Below, piece by piece: positions 34,561 to 41,821 of a DNA stretch of 64,000 nucleotides. Each line of letters begins with the position of its first letter. Position 1 is the first letter of the stretch. The notes under the pieces were generated by a model. It had not been told where the DNA came from. It searched no databases and was given only the letters and a program-made list of their open reading frames with translations. Made by a program: the position numbers and the translations under genes. The stretch is from positions 1 through 64,000 of the forward strand of contig CAZUXB010000003.1 in assembly GCA_964624555.1 (NCBI GenBank), read 5' to 3'. The stretch comes from SXRF01 sp964624555 (GTDB lineage Bacteria > Pseudomonadota > Alphaproteobacteria > Rickettsiales > SXRF01).

Positions 34561-34767
34561 ATGCCCTTGTCACAACCATTAAAATTCTTCATGACCGCCT
34601 TCCTGGAGTGGTTCATAGTCCTGATATTTTTTCTGCCAACCGCCATAGGTGGCTGGCTGGTGTTTTTCAATGTCGTTTCGCCTGATTCAATGTGGCTGCT
34701 AAGTTTTAGCGCCAGTTTTTTTATTTCCGCCTGCCTGACAATTTTTTCTAAGAAAGCTGCTCCGTAG
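34561..34767 (+). CDS. Small two-helix membrane protein
   Basis: A 68-aa protein with two hydrophobic helices (FFMTAFLEWFIVLIFFLPTA and MWLLSFSASFFISACLTIF) and a short basic tail. AGGAG lies six bases before ATG 34561. It is divergent from the pseudokinase gene, and its 3' end overlaps the convergent gene at 34748 by 20 bases. Function unknown. Confidence 0.62.
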   Translation: MPLSQPLKFFMTAFLEWFIVLIFFLPTAIGGWLVFFNVVSPDSMWLLSFSASFFISACLTIFSKKAAP

Positions 34768-35341
34768 CCTTGTATTTATCGCTTACGGCAGCGTATAGGT
34801 TGGCGCCAATATCTTTTCCGGTTACACCACTGACAATTTCATTGACCAGTGCCAGAGCAAAGCCAACAGGCCCGCCAAGCAGCGCACCGCCAACCAGCCG
34901 CGAACCGGTGGAAATGGTGTCGCCGGTCAGTTCGCGGTAGGCAGTGGAAATAACAGGCAATTGCTGCAAGGGGTTTACAGTATCAAGAGCGGCCTTCAGA
35001 CTGTCTGTTCCAAAAAAGTCATTATTCACCACATCGTAGGGTTTTTCCTGACGCTGCTGGTATGGCGACAGGCTGCTTGCTGCTTCCTGTTCCGGTTCAG
35101 GATGTACTGTTATTGTTAATGGTGCGGCAGGTGGGGTAGTAACGTTGTCCGCAACAGTTGGAGTAACATTATTGGCAGCCGGCGTATTTGCTACAGGAAG
35201 CGGTTGCGCACCATACATCTCCTGCAACATTTTTTTTGCAAACTCAGGGTCTGGGTTCTGGGCCTTGGCAGCAGCCGTTGCCGCTGCTTTTGCAGCCTGT
35301 TGATAATTAGGACTGATAACTGATAAATAATCAGAAGCCAT
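34748..35341 (-). CDS. Hypothetical protein with glycine-zipper-like segment
   Basis: A 197-aa protein. It has an Ala-rich N-terminus, a Pro/Thr/Val-rich middle (about 50-95) with low complexity, and a hydrophobic GGALLGGPVGFALALVNEIV near 155 that resembles a glycine-zipper helix pair. No N-terminal signal peptide is seen. It is not recognised; surface or effector-like proteins can look like this, but nothing more can be said. Confidence 0.55.
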   Translation of the reverse strand: MASDYLSVISPNYQQAAKAAATAAAKAQNPDPEFAKKMLQEMYGAQPLPVANTPAANNVTPTVADNVTTPPAAPLTITVHPEPEQEAASSLSPYQQRQEKPYDVVNNDFFGTDSLKAALDTVNPLQQLPVISTAYRELTGDTISTGSRLVGGALLGGPVGFALALVNEIVSGVTGKDIGANLYAAVSDKYKATEQLS

Positions 35342-35404
35342 AGCTATATCCTCATGTAAAAATTAACACGAAGATATAGTAGCAAGAGGCGTGCCAGATA
35401 TTTT

Positions 35405-35735
35405 AAACTTGCGCTCAAGCGGCGCGCATCCTGCGCCCGTCAACCGGGCTAGTCGTCGCAAGTGCTCCTCCGGAAATATAAACTTGCGCTCAAGCGGCGC
35501 GCATCCTGCGCCCGTCAACCGGGCTAGTCGTCGNNNNNNNNNNNNNNNNNNNNNNNNNNNNNNNNNNNNNNNNNNNNNNNNNNNNNNNNNNNNNNNNNNN
35601 NNNNNNNNNNNNNNNNNNNNNNNNNNNNNNNNNCCGGAAATATAAACTTGCGCTCAAGCGGCGCGCATCCTGCGCCCGTCAACCGGGCAGTCGTCGCAAG
35701 TGCTCCTCCGGAAATATAAACTTGCGCTCAAATAG
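35405..35735. repeat. 75-bp tandem repeat array spanning the assembly gap
   Basis: Units begin AAACTTGCGCTCAAGCGG at 35405, 35480, 35644 and (partial) 35718, giving a period of 75 (74 once). Each unit holds two small palindromes (GGCGCGCATCCTGCGCC; CCCGTCAACCGGG) and ends CTCCTCCGGAAATAT. At least three full units are visible and the true number is hidden by the gap. The last partial unit contains the stop codon of the glycosylase gene. Confidence 0.92.
35534..35633. other. Assembly gap (100 N)
   Basis: Exactly 100 undetermined bases inside the tandem array, the customary placeholder for a gap of unknown size. The array probably broke the assembly. Confidence 0.98.
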
Positions 35736-36222
35736 CTTTCACAATCTTCGCCAGATCGTACCATATTTTTTCATCCCACGAAGTTTGGGCAGCTCCTGAA
35801 GTCGATGGTAATATGAATATTCGGGTGTTTTTTATAGCCTGCTGTTGTTCGCCGAATTGTAACTTGCCGGTGTCAACGCCAAAATATTTGCTCGCGGCTT
35901 TCTTGCTGGTAAAAGCGACTATGCGCGGCTGGTAACGCTCCATCTTCTGCTGGAAAGCACTGATGTTGAAAGCCGCGTGGCTTAACTGGTGGTCCATGCC
36001 TGATTCGCTTTGGTTCAGGTCAGTTAGGCCGATGCCGAATTGCGGCAGTATACAGAATTCGCTTGGGGTGAGCAGGCGGGGAGTAAGGCCGGTATCGTGC
36101 AGTATGCGGTAAAATTTATTGCCGGGATGGGCGTAATAGTTTTTAAGTTCGGCCGATTTTTTCCCAGCCGCCGTGCCACAGAAAACCACTTTTAGATTTT
36201 CCTGTAAGACATCCGGTAACAT
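35728..36222 (-). CDS. Mug/TDG-family mismatch-specific DNA glycosylase
   Basis: A 164-aa protein of the uracil-DNA glycosylase superfamily. KVVFCGTAAGKKSA aligns with the catalytic GINPG block of Mug; the position of the catalytic Asn is Ala, a variant I believe occurs in some alphaproteobacterial homologues. AHPGNKFYRILHDTGLTPR, FGIGLTDLN and the C-terminal FILPSTSGAAQTSWD are clear. It lies 18 bases after a copy of the atpC tail, which suggests it once directly followed atpC. Its stop lies inside the tandem repeat. Confidence 0.82.
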   Translation of the reverse strand: MLPDVLQENLKVVFCGTAAGKKSAELKNYYAHPGNKFYRILHDTGLTPRLLTPSEFCILPQFGIGLTDLNQSESGMDHQLSHAAFNISAFQQKMERYQPRIVAFTSKKAASKYFGVDTGKLQFGEQQQAIKNTRIFILPSTSGAAQTSWDEKIWYDLAKIVKAI

Positions 36223-36240
36223 AAATCTATCGTAAGGGGG

Positions 36241-36294
36241 CTATTCTACCAATATAGTAACGCGCTCAGCCTGCACTTCGGCAACGCCGCTGGT
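36241..36294 (-). pseudogene. Duplicated 3' tail of atpC
   Basis: These 54 bases read TSGVAEVQAERVTILVE and a stop, as in the intact AtpC C-terminus (TGGVAEVQAERVTILVE) with one change. Roughly a fifth of the bases differ, nearly all at synonymous positions. The pseudopilin locus lies between this tail and the intact atpC. Confidence 0.88.
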
Positions 36295-36381
36295 CGGTGC
36301 TTGATACGTTGATTGCTTAATTGCTTGTTGGTATAAAATACAGTGTTTTGCAACCAACAACATCAGAATTTATATAATTAT

Positions 36382-36441
36382 TTAGCAGTCACACAGACAT
36401 TGGCTGGTGCAACTGGACATCCTCCACCTACAGTATATAGC
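36382..36441 (-). pseudogene. Possible pseudopilin C-terminal remnant 2
   Basis: Reads YTVGGGCPVAPANVCVTAK and a stop, resembling the cysteine-paired C-terminal strands of pseudopilins. It has no matching start. It is short, so the assignment is tentative; its position within the atpC-tail-flanked region supports it. Confidence 0.4.
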
Positions 36442-36469
36442 TAATTAACCAGATATTTGCATCGATAGT

Positions 36470-36622
36470 TTCTCCTCTCCCCCTGCGGGAGAGGAAGGTT
36501 TTTCATGGATTTGCTATCAGCAAGTCCTTGAAAAACCAGGTGAGGGGTAATTTTATTTTTTTACCCCCCCACCCACCATTAAACACCCCCCACCCTAACC
36601 CTCCCCCGCAAGGGGGGAGGTG
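36470..36622. repeat. Two CCCCCT/AGGGGG repeat elements
   Basis: CTCCTCTCCCCCTGCGGGAG plus ACCAGGTGAGGGGT, then ACCCCCCCACCC with CCTCCCCCGCAAGGGGGGAGG. They belong to the loose family that also interrupts cysI and the siroheme synthase gene. The 36223-36867 stretch holds only these, the atpC tail and pseudopilin debris; I see no intact gene in it. Confidence 0.6.
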
Positions 36623-36672
36623 ATTTGTATAAGTATTTAGCTGTTTAGCTATAATGATAGTAAGGAGGAGCA

Positions 36673-36865
36673 TTATAAGCCAAGTAATGCCCTTTGGGTG
36701 GCAATTTTTACATAGATTTTTTGAGCATCACTGGAAGACATTGTAGCGCCATTATAACAGTTTCTACTGCGGGTAGTGAGATATAGCTAGGCCTTTACTG
36801 CTACTGCCACCACCGCTATTAAAAGATGGTATTGCACCATTATAAAGCCCTGCCCAATTGTTACA
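36673..36865 (-). pseudogene. Frameshifted pseudopilin C-terminal remnant 1
   Basis: The first part reads CNNWAGLYNGAIPSFNSGGG, comparable with NWNSSTVNGILVPSNN in the intact pseudopilin upstream. After a one-base frame change the sequence continues as NCYNGATMSSSDAQKIYVK and ends at TAA, a pseudopilin-like C-terminal helix. No start or N-terminal helix precedes it. It lies directly behind the intact pseudopilin gene. Confidence 0.6.
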
Positions 36866-36867
36866 AT

Positions 36868-37845
36868 TTATTGAAACTTGATGCTTAAAATGCAATTAAT
36901 TCCGTTACCCCCATTTTGTTTTACGGAATATTGGTAGGTTGCTCCGAGTACATTATTATTATCATAGCAAGTAGTACTGCTTCCTGTCACAGCATTATTT
37001 GATGGGACTAAAATGCCATTAACAGTTGAACTATTCCAGTTTGATTTTCCTACGCGCCAATAGGCAGCCCCACCCCCTATTGATGTCACAGGATATCGTA
37101 CATTAACTTTCCCATATTGCGGTAAGCCATCATCAATCTTATTGTCGATTTTACTGGCCTCATTAACTGTTAATCCTTCTGATATTTGTATATCAGATGG
37201 ATTAGCGCCGCCAAATGATGTGCCTGCCCCTGCAGTTAAAGCATAATAGGTTATTTTATTGTAGGTATAAATGTATAGATAGTTATCTCTTATTCGGGCT
37301 TTTGGCAGGTAAAGAGGAATGTTGGATGTGTTTGCCACAAAACTTGTTGATGTCATTGTATCAAGCTTGGCATCAATCATATTCGCCTTGCTTAAATCAA
37401 CCCAAATCATCAGATTTTCGCCAGACTGACTAATACCAGAATTTGAACTAGCTGCATTAACCGTAAATCCTTCCAGGCGTCCATTTCCATCACCTTGACC
37501 AGCGTATGCTCCTCTTGCTGCAAATCCAAGTGAGCTCGCATCGGGCTCTTTAATATCTCCTGGAAGATACCCGTACTTTAATTTAAACGCGTTAACCGCA
37601 GCATCGTACTTCTCAAATTGGCTTATCTGCGCTCTTATTTCTGCTGCCGCAATCAAATCCTTACCCACCATCACCCCACCAACCAGCAGCCCGATTATAA
37701 CTACCACAATTGCCATTTCAGTCAGTGTAAAACCAACCCTGCTATTCCTTAAAATGCCCTTGACAACCAGCCACAAAATCCTGATTTTTTGCTCGCTCGC
37801 TCGCTCGCTCGCTCGCTCGCTCGCTCGCTCGCTCGCTTGCGCCAT
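36868..37845 (-). CDS. Pseudopilin/prepilin-like protein B with repeat-encoded leader
   Basis: A 325-aa protein. After a long 38-residue leader comes the prepilin site G|FTLTEMA and the helix IVVVIIGLLVGGVMVG, then AVNAFKLKYGYLPGDI as in the two other pseudopilins, and a divergent C-terminus ending CILSIKF. Leader residues 4-17 are encoded by (GAGC)11, giving SERA repeats. AAAGGG seven bases before ATG 37845 supports that start, so the tandem repeat is translated and changes in unit number would switch the gene off. It is on the same strand as, and 55 bases behind, atpC. Confidence 0.85.
   Translation of the reverse strand: MAQASERASERASERASEQKIRILWLVVKGILRNSRVGFTLTEMAIVVVIIGLLVGGVMVGKDLIAAAEIRAQISQFEKYDAAVNAFKLKYGYLPGDIKEPDASSLGFAARGAYAGQGDGNGRLEGFTVNAASSNSGISQSGENLMIWVDLSKANMIDAKLDTMTSTSFVANTSNIPLYLPKARIRDNYLYIYTYNKITYYALTAGAGTSFGGANPSDIQISEGLTVNEASKIDNKIDDGLPQYGKVNVRYPVTSIGGGAAYWRVGKSNWNSSTVNGILVPSNNAVTGSSTTCYDNNNVLGATYQYSVKQNGGNGINCILSIKFQ
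37791..37836 (-). repeat. Tetranucleotide tandem repeat (GAGC)11 in the pseudopilin leader
   Basis: Eleven perfect GCTC units on the plus strand (37791-37834) plus two bases, within the first codons of the pseudopilin gene. Four-base units shift the frame with each gain or loss. Confidence 0.95.
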
Positions 37846-37900
37846 ATTATTACCCTTTACAGTCGATTAAACTATCTGATAACATTGCAGCTATTAGGGT

Positions 37901-38137
37901 TTATTCCACCAAAATCGTAACTCTTTCAGCCTGTACTTCAGCCACGCCGCCGGTTACGGCAAATTCCTTTTTCTCACCACCGGCAAGGTCAACGCTAACG
38001 TTGCCTGCTTTCAGGGTAGAGATAAACGGCGCATGGTTAGGCAGCACACCGAATTCCCCCATTACGCCGGGAACCTGCACATAAGCTGCTTCACCTTCAA
38101 ACAGGGTTTTTTCTGGTGATATGAGTTGGACTTGCAT
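37901..38137 (-). CDS. atpC: ATP synthase epsilon subunit, N-terminal domain only
   Basis: A 78-aa epsilon subunit of F1. It consists of the beta-sandwich domain (LISPEKTLFEGEAAYVQVPG, GEFGVLPNHAPFISTLKAG, VTGGVAEVQAERVTILVE) and stops where the C-terminal helical hairpin would begin. The hairpin inhibits ATP hydrolysis in bacteria, so that control may be absent. The duplicated tail at 36241 stops at the same codon, so the short form is not a recent truncation. GGAG lies six bases before ATG 38137. Confidence 0.93.
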   Translation of the reverse strand: MQVQLISPEKTLFEGEAAYVQVPGVMGEFGVLPNHAPFISTLKAGNVSVDLAGGEKKEFAVTGGVAEVQAERVTILVE

Positions 38138-38147
38138 AATTTTCTCC

Positions 38148-38204
38148 GTAAATCGTAAACCGTAAATCGTAAGCCGGTTTACGACTTACGTCTTACGTTT
38201 TACG
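38148..38204. repeat. Word-hairpin repeat (CGTAAAT word)
   Basis: CGTAAATCGTAAACCGTAAA words pair with GTTTACGACTTACGTCTTAC and TTTTACG. It fills the atpD-atpC gap; its right arm includes the atpD stop codon. Confidence 0.85.
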
Positions 38205-39630
38205 CTGCCTCAGCAGCCATTTTTTTCGCTTTAGCGATTGCTTCGTCGATACTACCAACCATGTAGAAGGCTGATTCCGGCAGGTCGTCATATTTACCTT
38301 CGCAGATGCCTTTGAATCCGGCGATGGTTTCCGCCAGCGACACCAGTTTACCCGGTGAGCCGGTGAATACTTCCGCCACGTGGAATGGCTGCGACAGGAA
38401 GCGCTGGATCTTGCGTGCGCGGGCCACTACCTGTTTATCTTCTTCAGAAAGTTCGTCCATACCCAGAATCGCGATGATGTCCTGCAGCGATTTATAGGTT
38501 TGCAATACGCGCTGTACTTCACGGGCAACATTGTAATGCTCCTCACCGATAACTGCCGGGTCAAGTACGCGGCTGGTTGAATCGAGAGGATCTACCGCCG
38601 GGTAAATACCAAGCTCCGCGATCTGGCGGGAAAGTACGGTGGTTGCATCCAAGTGCGCGAAGGAGGTCGCCGGAGCCGGGTCGGTAAGATCGTCCGCCGG
38701 TACGTACACCGCTTGCACAGAGGTAATAGAACCTTTTTTGGTGGAGGTAATGCGTTCCTGCATCGAACCCATGTCGGTCGCAAGCGTAGGCTGATAACCC
38801 ACCGCCGAAGGAATACGGCCAAGAAGTGCCGATACTTCAGAACCAGCCTGTGTAAAGCGGAAAATGTTATCGACGAAGAAGAGTACGTCCTGTCCTTCCT
38901 GGCCACGGAAATCTTCCGCCTGGGTAAGGCCGGTAAGTGCCACGCGGGCGCGTGCGCCCGGAGGTGCGTTCATCTGGCCATATACCAGCGCCACTGTGGA
39001 TTTGCTCTGGTCTTCGAGGTTGATAACGCCGGATTCCATCATTTCGTGGTAAAGGTCATTACCTTCGCGGGTACGTTCACCCACACCGGCGAATACCGAG
39101 AACCCACCGTGCGCTTTGGCGATGTTATTGATAAGTTCCATGATGAGTACGGTTTTGCCCACACCCGCGCCACCGAACAGACCGATCTTACCACCTTTCG
39201 CATACGGCGCGAGAAGATCGATAACCTTAATACCGGTAACGAGGATTTCGGTTTTGGTTGACTGGTCAACAAATTCAGGCGCAGGCGCGTGGATCGGCGC
39301 AACCTGTTTATTGCCGATAGCGCCGCGCTCGTCGATAGGCTCGCCAATTACGTTCATGATGCGACCCAGCGTCTCACGACCCACAGGCACGGATATTGCC
39401 GCGCCGGTATCCACTACTTCCTGCCCGCGCTTGAGGCCTTCGGTTGCGTCCATCGCGATGGTGCGCACTTCAGATTCGCCCAGATGCTGCGCCACTTCCA
39501 GCACCAGAGTTTTGCCGTTATTGTCGGTGGTGAGTGCGTTCAATATCGCCGGAAGTTTCCCAGCCGGGAATTTCACGTCGATAACCGCACCGATAACCTG
39601 AGTGATGATACCTTTATTTGTTGTAGCCAT
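38200..39630 (-). CDS. atpD: ATP synthase subunit beta
   Basis: The catalytic F1 subunit, 476 aa. The P-loop is GGAGVGKTVLIMEL. The ERTREGNDLYHEM block and the ALTGLTQAEDFRGQEGQDVL and FFVDNIFRFTQAGSEVSALL regions are highly conserved. I use ATG 39630, preceded by GGAG, rather than a TTG five codons upstream. Cotranscribed with atpG upstream, but three accessory genes now lie between them. Confidence 0.97.
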   Translation of the reverse strand: MATTNKGIITQVIGAVIDVKFPAGKLPAILNALTTDNNGKTLVLEVAQHLGESEVRTIAMDATEGLKRGQEVVDTGAAISVPVGRETLGRIMNVIGEPIDERGAIGNKQVAPIHAPAPEFVDQSTKTEILVTGIKVIDLLAPYAKGGKIGLFGGAGVGKTVLIMELINNIAKAHGGFSVFAGVGERTREGNDLYHEMMESGVINLEDQSKSTVALVYGQMNAPPGARARVALTGLTQAEDFRGQEGQDVLFFVDNIFRFTQAGSEVSALLGRIPSAVGYQPTLATDMGSMQERITSTKKGSITSVQAVYVPADDLTDPAPATSFAHLDATTVLSRQIAELGIYPAVDPLDSTSRVLDPAVIGEEHYNVAREVQRVLQTYKSLQDIIAILGMDELSEEDKQVVARARKIQRFLSQPFHVAEVFTGSPGKLVSLAETIAGFKGICEGKYDDLPESAFYMVGSIDEAIAKAKKMAAEAA

Positions 39631-39656
39631 TTTCTTCTTCTCCAATTTTACTTCTA

Positions 39657-39995
39657 TTAATTCTGTTCTTCTAAAATTCCTTTTATCCAGTCCTTTAATG
39701 CTGGAATCTTATGCTGTGCTATATCCCACAAAGTCTCAATTTTAACTTTATCATATTCATGTGAAATAAAATTCCTAAGAGATATGATGTTCGCCCATGG
39801 TATTTCAGGGTATTTATTACGAATATTTTCTGAAACTCCGCGACAGGCTTCGCCAATTATTTCAAAGTATCTCTCTAATGCTTTCTCTCCGATATCGTTC
39901 CTTAAGCCAGATTCCAGCAATTGATTAATTCCTTCTATTGCCTCAAAAATATGCTGCAATTTTTCCAAATCCCTTTTTTGATCAAATGTCCTCAT
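39657..39995 (-). CDS. hepT: HepT-like HEPN toxin
   Basis: A 112-aa HEPN-domain protein (DUF86/HepT). The RNase motif R-x4-H-x-Y is present as RNFISHEY at about residues 73-80. In characterised pairs the Tyr is AMPylated by the MntA partner, which silences the RNase. It follows the mntA gene with a four-base overlap. It ends 27 bases before the atpD start, inside the ATP synthase operon, so it depends on atp transcription. Confidence 0.88.
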   Translation of the reverse strand: MRTFDQKRDLEKLQHIFEAIEGINQLLESGLRNDIGEKALERYFEIIGEACRGVSENIRNKYPEIPWANIISLRNFISHEYDKVKIETLWDIAQHKIPALKDWIKGILEEQN

Positions 39996-40285
39996 AATGG
40001 GACTGCTTCATTCATTATACTATCCACTACATGGGGACGTAAATTATTATCAGAAACCAAGTCTACCTTGGTTTCTAGCATTTTTTCCAGATAATAATGC
40101 ATTCCAGCCATTTCCCAGACAGTCGAACCTTCAGGCAGATGACACAAAAAATCTATATCGCTTTTTTCATCAGCATCGCCGCGAGCTACAGATCCAAAAA
40201 CGCGTATATTTTCAATTCCATTCTTTTTAGCAAGCTCGAGTATTTGCGGCTTGTAGTTAGTACGAAGTTGTTCAAGGGTTATCAT
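39992..40285 (-). CDS. mntA: MntA-like nucleotidyltransferase antitoxin
   Basis: A minimal nucleotidyltransferase of about 97 aa. GSVARGDADEKSDID contains the active-site pattern GS-x10-D-x-D. In known HepT-MntA systems it polyadenylylates the toxin Tyr. ATG 40285, with AGGA upstream, is preferred over a longer in-frame start. It overlaps the hepT start and lies between the Rap1a-like gene and hepT in the atpG-atpD interval. Confidence 0.88.
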   Translation of the reverse strand: MITLEQLRTNYKPQILELAKKNGIENIRVFGSVARGDADEKSDIDFLCHLPEGSTVWEMAGMHYYLEKMLETKVDLVSDNNLRPHVVDSIMNEAVPL

Positions 40286-40295
40286 TATTAAATTC

Positions 40296-40679
40296 CTAAA
40301 TTGGCTTGCAAGGGAATGCATCTCTCATAGCTTTTGCAAATCCCAAACCTGCGGGTTCATGCAATTTATCAGGATGTTCATCAGACCATTTAATAAAAAT
40401 TTTCATTAACTGCTCATTTTGAAGACCGTTTTCTGGGGCGCAATAAAACTGCGCTTTATCTTCATTTACACCTCCATTAGCCAATATATACCACATATGC
40501 ATTTCATGCATACCACCCAAATAACCTGCACAATAAACCGAATTTACAACACTATCAGCTTTTTCACTATTAGCTGCTTTGCATTTACGTACTAAATCTA
40601 TAATAGTTTCTGATGCATTTGCAGAAACTGTTAATAAAGAAATAAATGCGAACATTCCCGCTGCAAACACCTTCATCAT
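40296..40679 (-). CDS. Rap1a/Tai-like secreted protein
   Basis: A 127-aa protein with a signal peptide (MMKVFAAGMFAFISLLTVSANA). Its mature part has the Rap1a/Tai pattern: a Cys before CAGYLGGMHEMH, FYCAPENGLQNEQLMKIF, then HPDKLHEPAGLGFAKAMRDAFPC. Family members include immunity proteins against type VI secreted amidases, but most are uncharacterised. Its ATG overlaps the atpG stop (ATGA), so it is translated with atpG. No secretion-system effector is seen nearby. Confidence 0.75.
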   Translation of the reverse strand: MMKVFAAGMFAFISLLTVSANASETIIDLVRKCKAANSEKADSVVNSVYCAGYLGGMHEMHMWYILANGGVNEDKAQFYCAPENGLQNEQLMKIFIKWSDEHPDKLHEPAGLGFAKAMRDAFPCKPI

Positions 40680-41578
40680 ACAGCCTCTGCCCCAGAAATG
40701 ATTTCAATAAGTTCTTTTGTAATCGCAGCCTGACGGGTTCGGTTGTATTTGAGTGATAGTTTTTTGATCATTTCGCCGGCGTTGCGTGTTGCATTATCCA
40801 TCGCAGTCATGCGCGCCCCTTGCTCGCTGGCCGCGTTCTCCAGCAGCGCGCGGTATACCTGCACACCCAAATTGCGCGGCAATATGTCAGCCAGCACTTC
40901 CGCTTCGCTGGGTTCGTACTCATAAGTGGCTAGAGTCGCGTGGCTAGAGTCGTGTGATTTATCATCTCGACTCTCGACTCTCGACTCTCGATTCTCAAGA
41001 GGAATGATCTGCTGGAACGTAACCACCTGCGAAATTGCCGATTTGAATTTGTTATAGACTATGTGTGCCACATCGAATTCTTCATGGTTGAAGCGGGAAA
41101 TAAGGTCCGTAGAAATGTTTTCAGCATCAATATAGCCAAGCTTTTTCTTGGGAAGCTCAGTTTTTCCTACCATAAGGCTATGGAATTCATGGTTGAGCTG
41201 CTCATAACCCTTGCGGCCAACGAATAGCAGTTTTACCTCGGCTCCCTGACCTTTAAGTTCATGTATCTTACGGCGTGTTGCCCGCACGATCGAGCTGTTG
41301 AAACCACCACACAGGCCGCGGTCAGAAGTTGCGACAACTATAAGGTGGGTATCGCGCCTGCCGCTTCCTGACAGGAGGTTGCGTTTGGTCGAAATTTGCG
41401 AATTGGAAGCCACCGCCGAAAGAACCCGCTCCATTGCCTCAGCGTAAGGACGCGCCGCCTCCGCCTGCTCACGCGCACGGCGCAGCTTCGCCGCCGCCAC
41501 CATCTTCATGGCTTTGGTGATCTTCTGAGTAGATTTAACCGATTTGATACGGTTCTTTAGGTCTTTTAAGCTAGGCAT
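40676..41578 (-). CDS. atpG: ATP synthase subunit gamma
   Basis: The central-shaft subunit of F1, 300 aa. The N-terminal helix PSLKDLKNRIKSVKSTQKIT, the SDRGLCGGFN motif and the C-terminal helix NATRNAGEMIKKLSLKYNRT are typical. About 25 residues near 195-218 (ESRVESRDDKSHDSSH) come from a word hairpin between IIPLENR and YEYEPSE, a surface loop in the Rossmann-like domain. Its ATG overlaps the stop of the DUF2283 gene (TAATG). Confidence 0.96.
   Translation of the reverse strand: MPSLKDLKNRIKSVKSTQKITKAMKMVAAAKLRRAREQAEAARPYAEAMERVLSAVASNSQISTKRNLLSGSGRRDTHLIVVATSDRGLCGGFNSSIVRATRRKIHELKGQGAEVKLLFVGRKGYEQLNHEFHSLMVGKTELPKKKLGYIDAENISTDLISRFNHEEFDVAHIVYNKFKSAISQVVTFQQIIPLENRESRVESRDDKSHDSSHATLATYEYEPSEAEVLADILPRNLGVQVYRALLENAASEQGARMTAMDNATRNAGEMIKKLSLKYNRTRQAAITKELIEIISGAEAV
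40931..40996 (-). repeat. Word-hairpin repeat (GAGAGTCGA word) inside atpG
   Basis: One arm has two CTAGAGTCG words and the other has tandem TCGACTC words, across an AT-rich loop. It is read in frame in the gamma subunit. Confidence 0.8.
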
Positions 41579-41811
41579 TAAAGTGTAATTTCCTGTGTTT
41601 TATTAGTTTTTTGGTTTAAAAAGTGCAAAAATGCACCATTTTCACCAAGTTGCTCATTAGCATTTAATAACTCTATACCATAAATACTTCCGTCCGCTGC
41701 CATATCAACATTCAAATCATCGCTAAGGCTGATGGTTTTAACAGTTTTACCTTGCTTCTCTTTGAACCTTATATAACCGACATTATGCTCCGGGTCATAG
41801 GTCATATACAT
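41578..41811 (-). CDS. DUF2283-family protein (probable antitoxin)
   Basis: A 77-aa protein with the DUF2283 pattern: YDPEHNVGYIRFKEKQG, then LNVDMAADGSIYGIELLNA. These small proteins are commonly encoded next to DUF4258 proteins and are suspected antitoxins. AAGGAG lies six bases before ATG 41811. Its stop overlaps the atpG start as TAATG, so it couples into the ATP synthase operon. Confidence 0.82.
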   Translation of the reverse strand: MYMTYDPEHNVGYIRFKEKQGKTVKTISLSDDLNVDMAADGSIYGIELLNANEQLGENGAFLHFLNQKTNKTQEITL

Positions 41812-41821
41812 AAAAATCTCC

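Noticed and set aside
35405..35735. Regularly spaced repeats that could suggest a CRISPR array
   Set aside because: The 75-bp units are contiguous, with no unique spacers, and no cas genes are nearby; it is a tandem array.
38653..39601. Long plus-strand reading frames opposite atpD (and similar ones opposite atpA, priA, cysI and mutS)
   Set aside because: They are shadows of strongly conserved genes on the other strand, have no ribosome sites and encode no recognisable domains.
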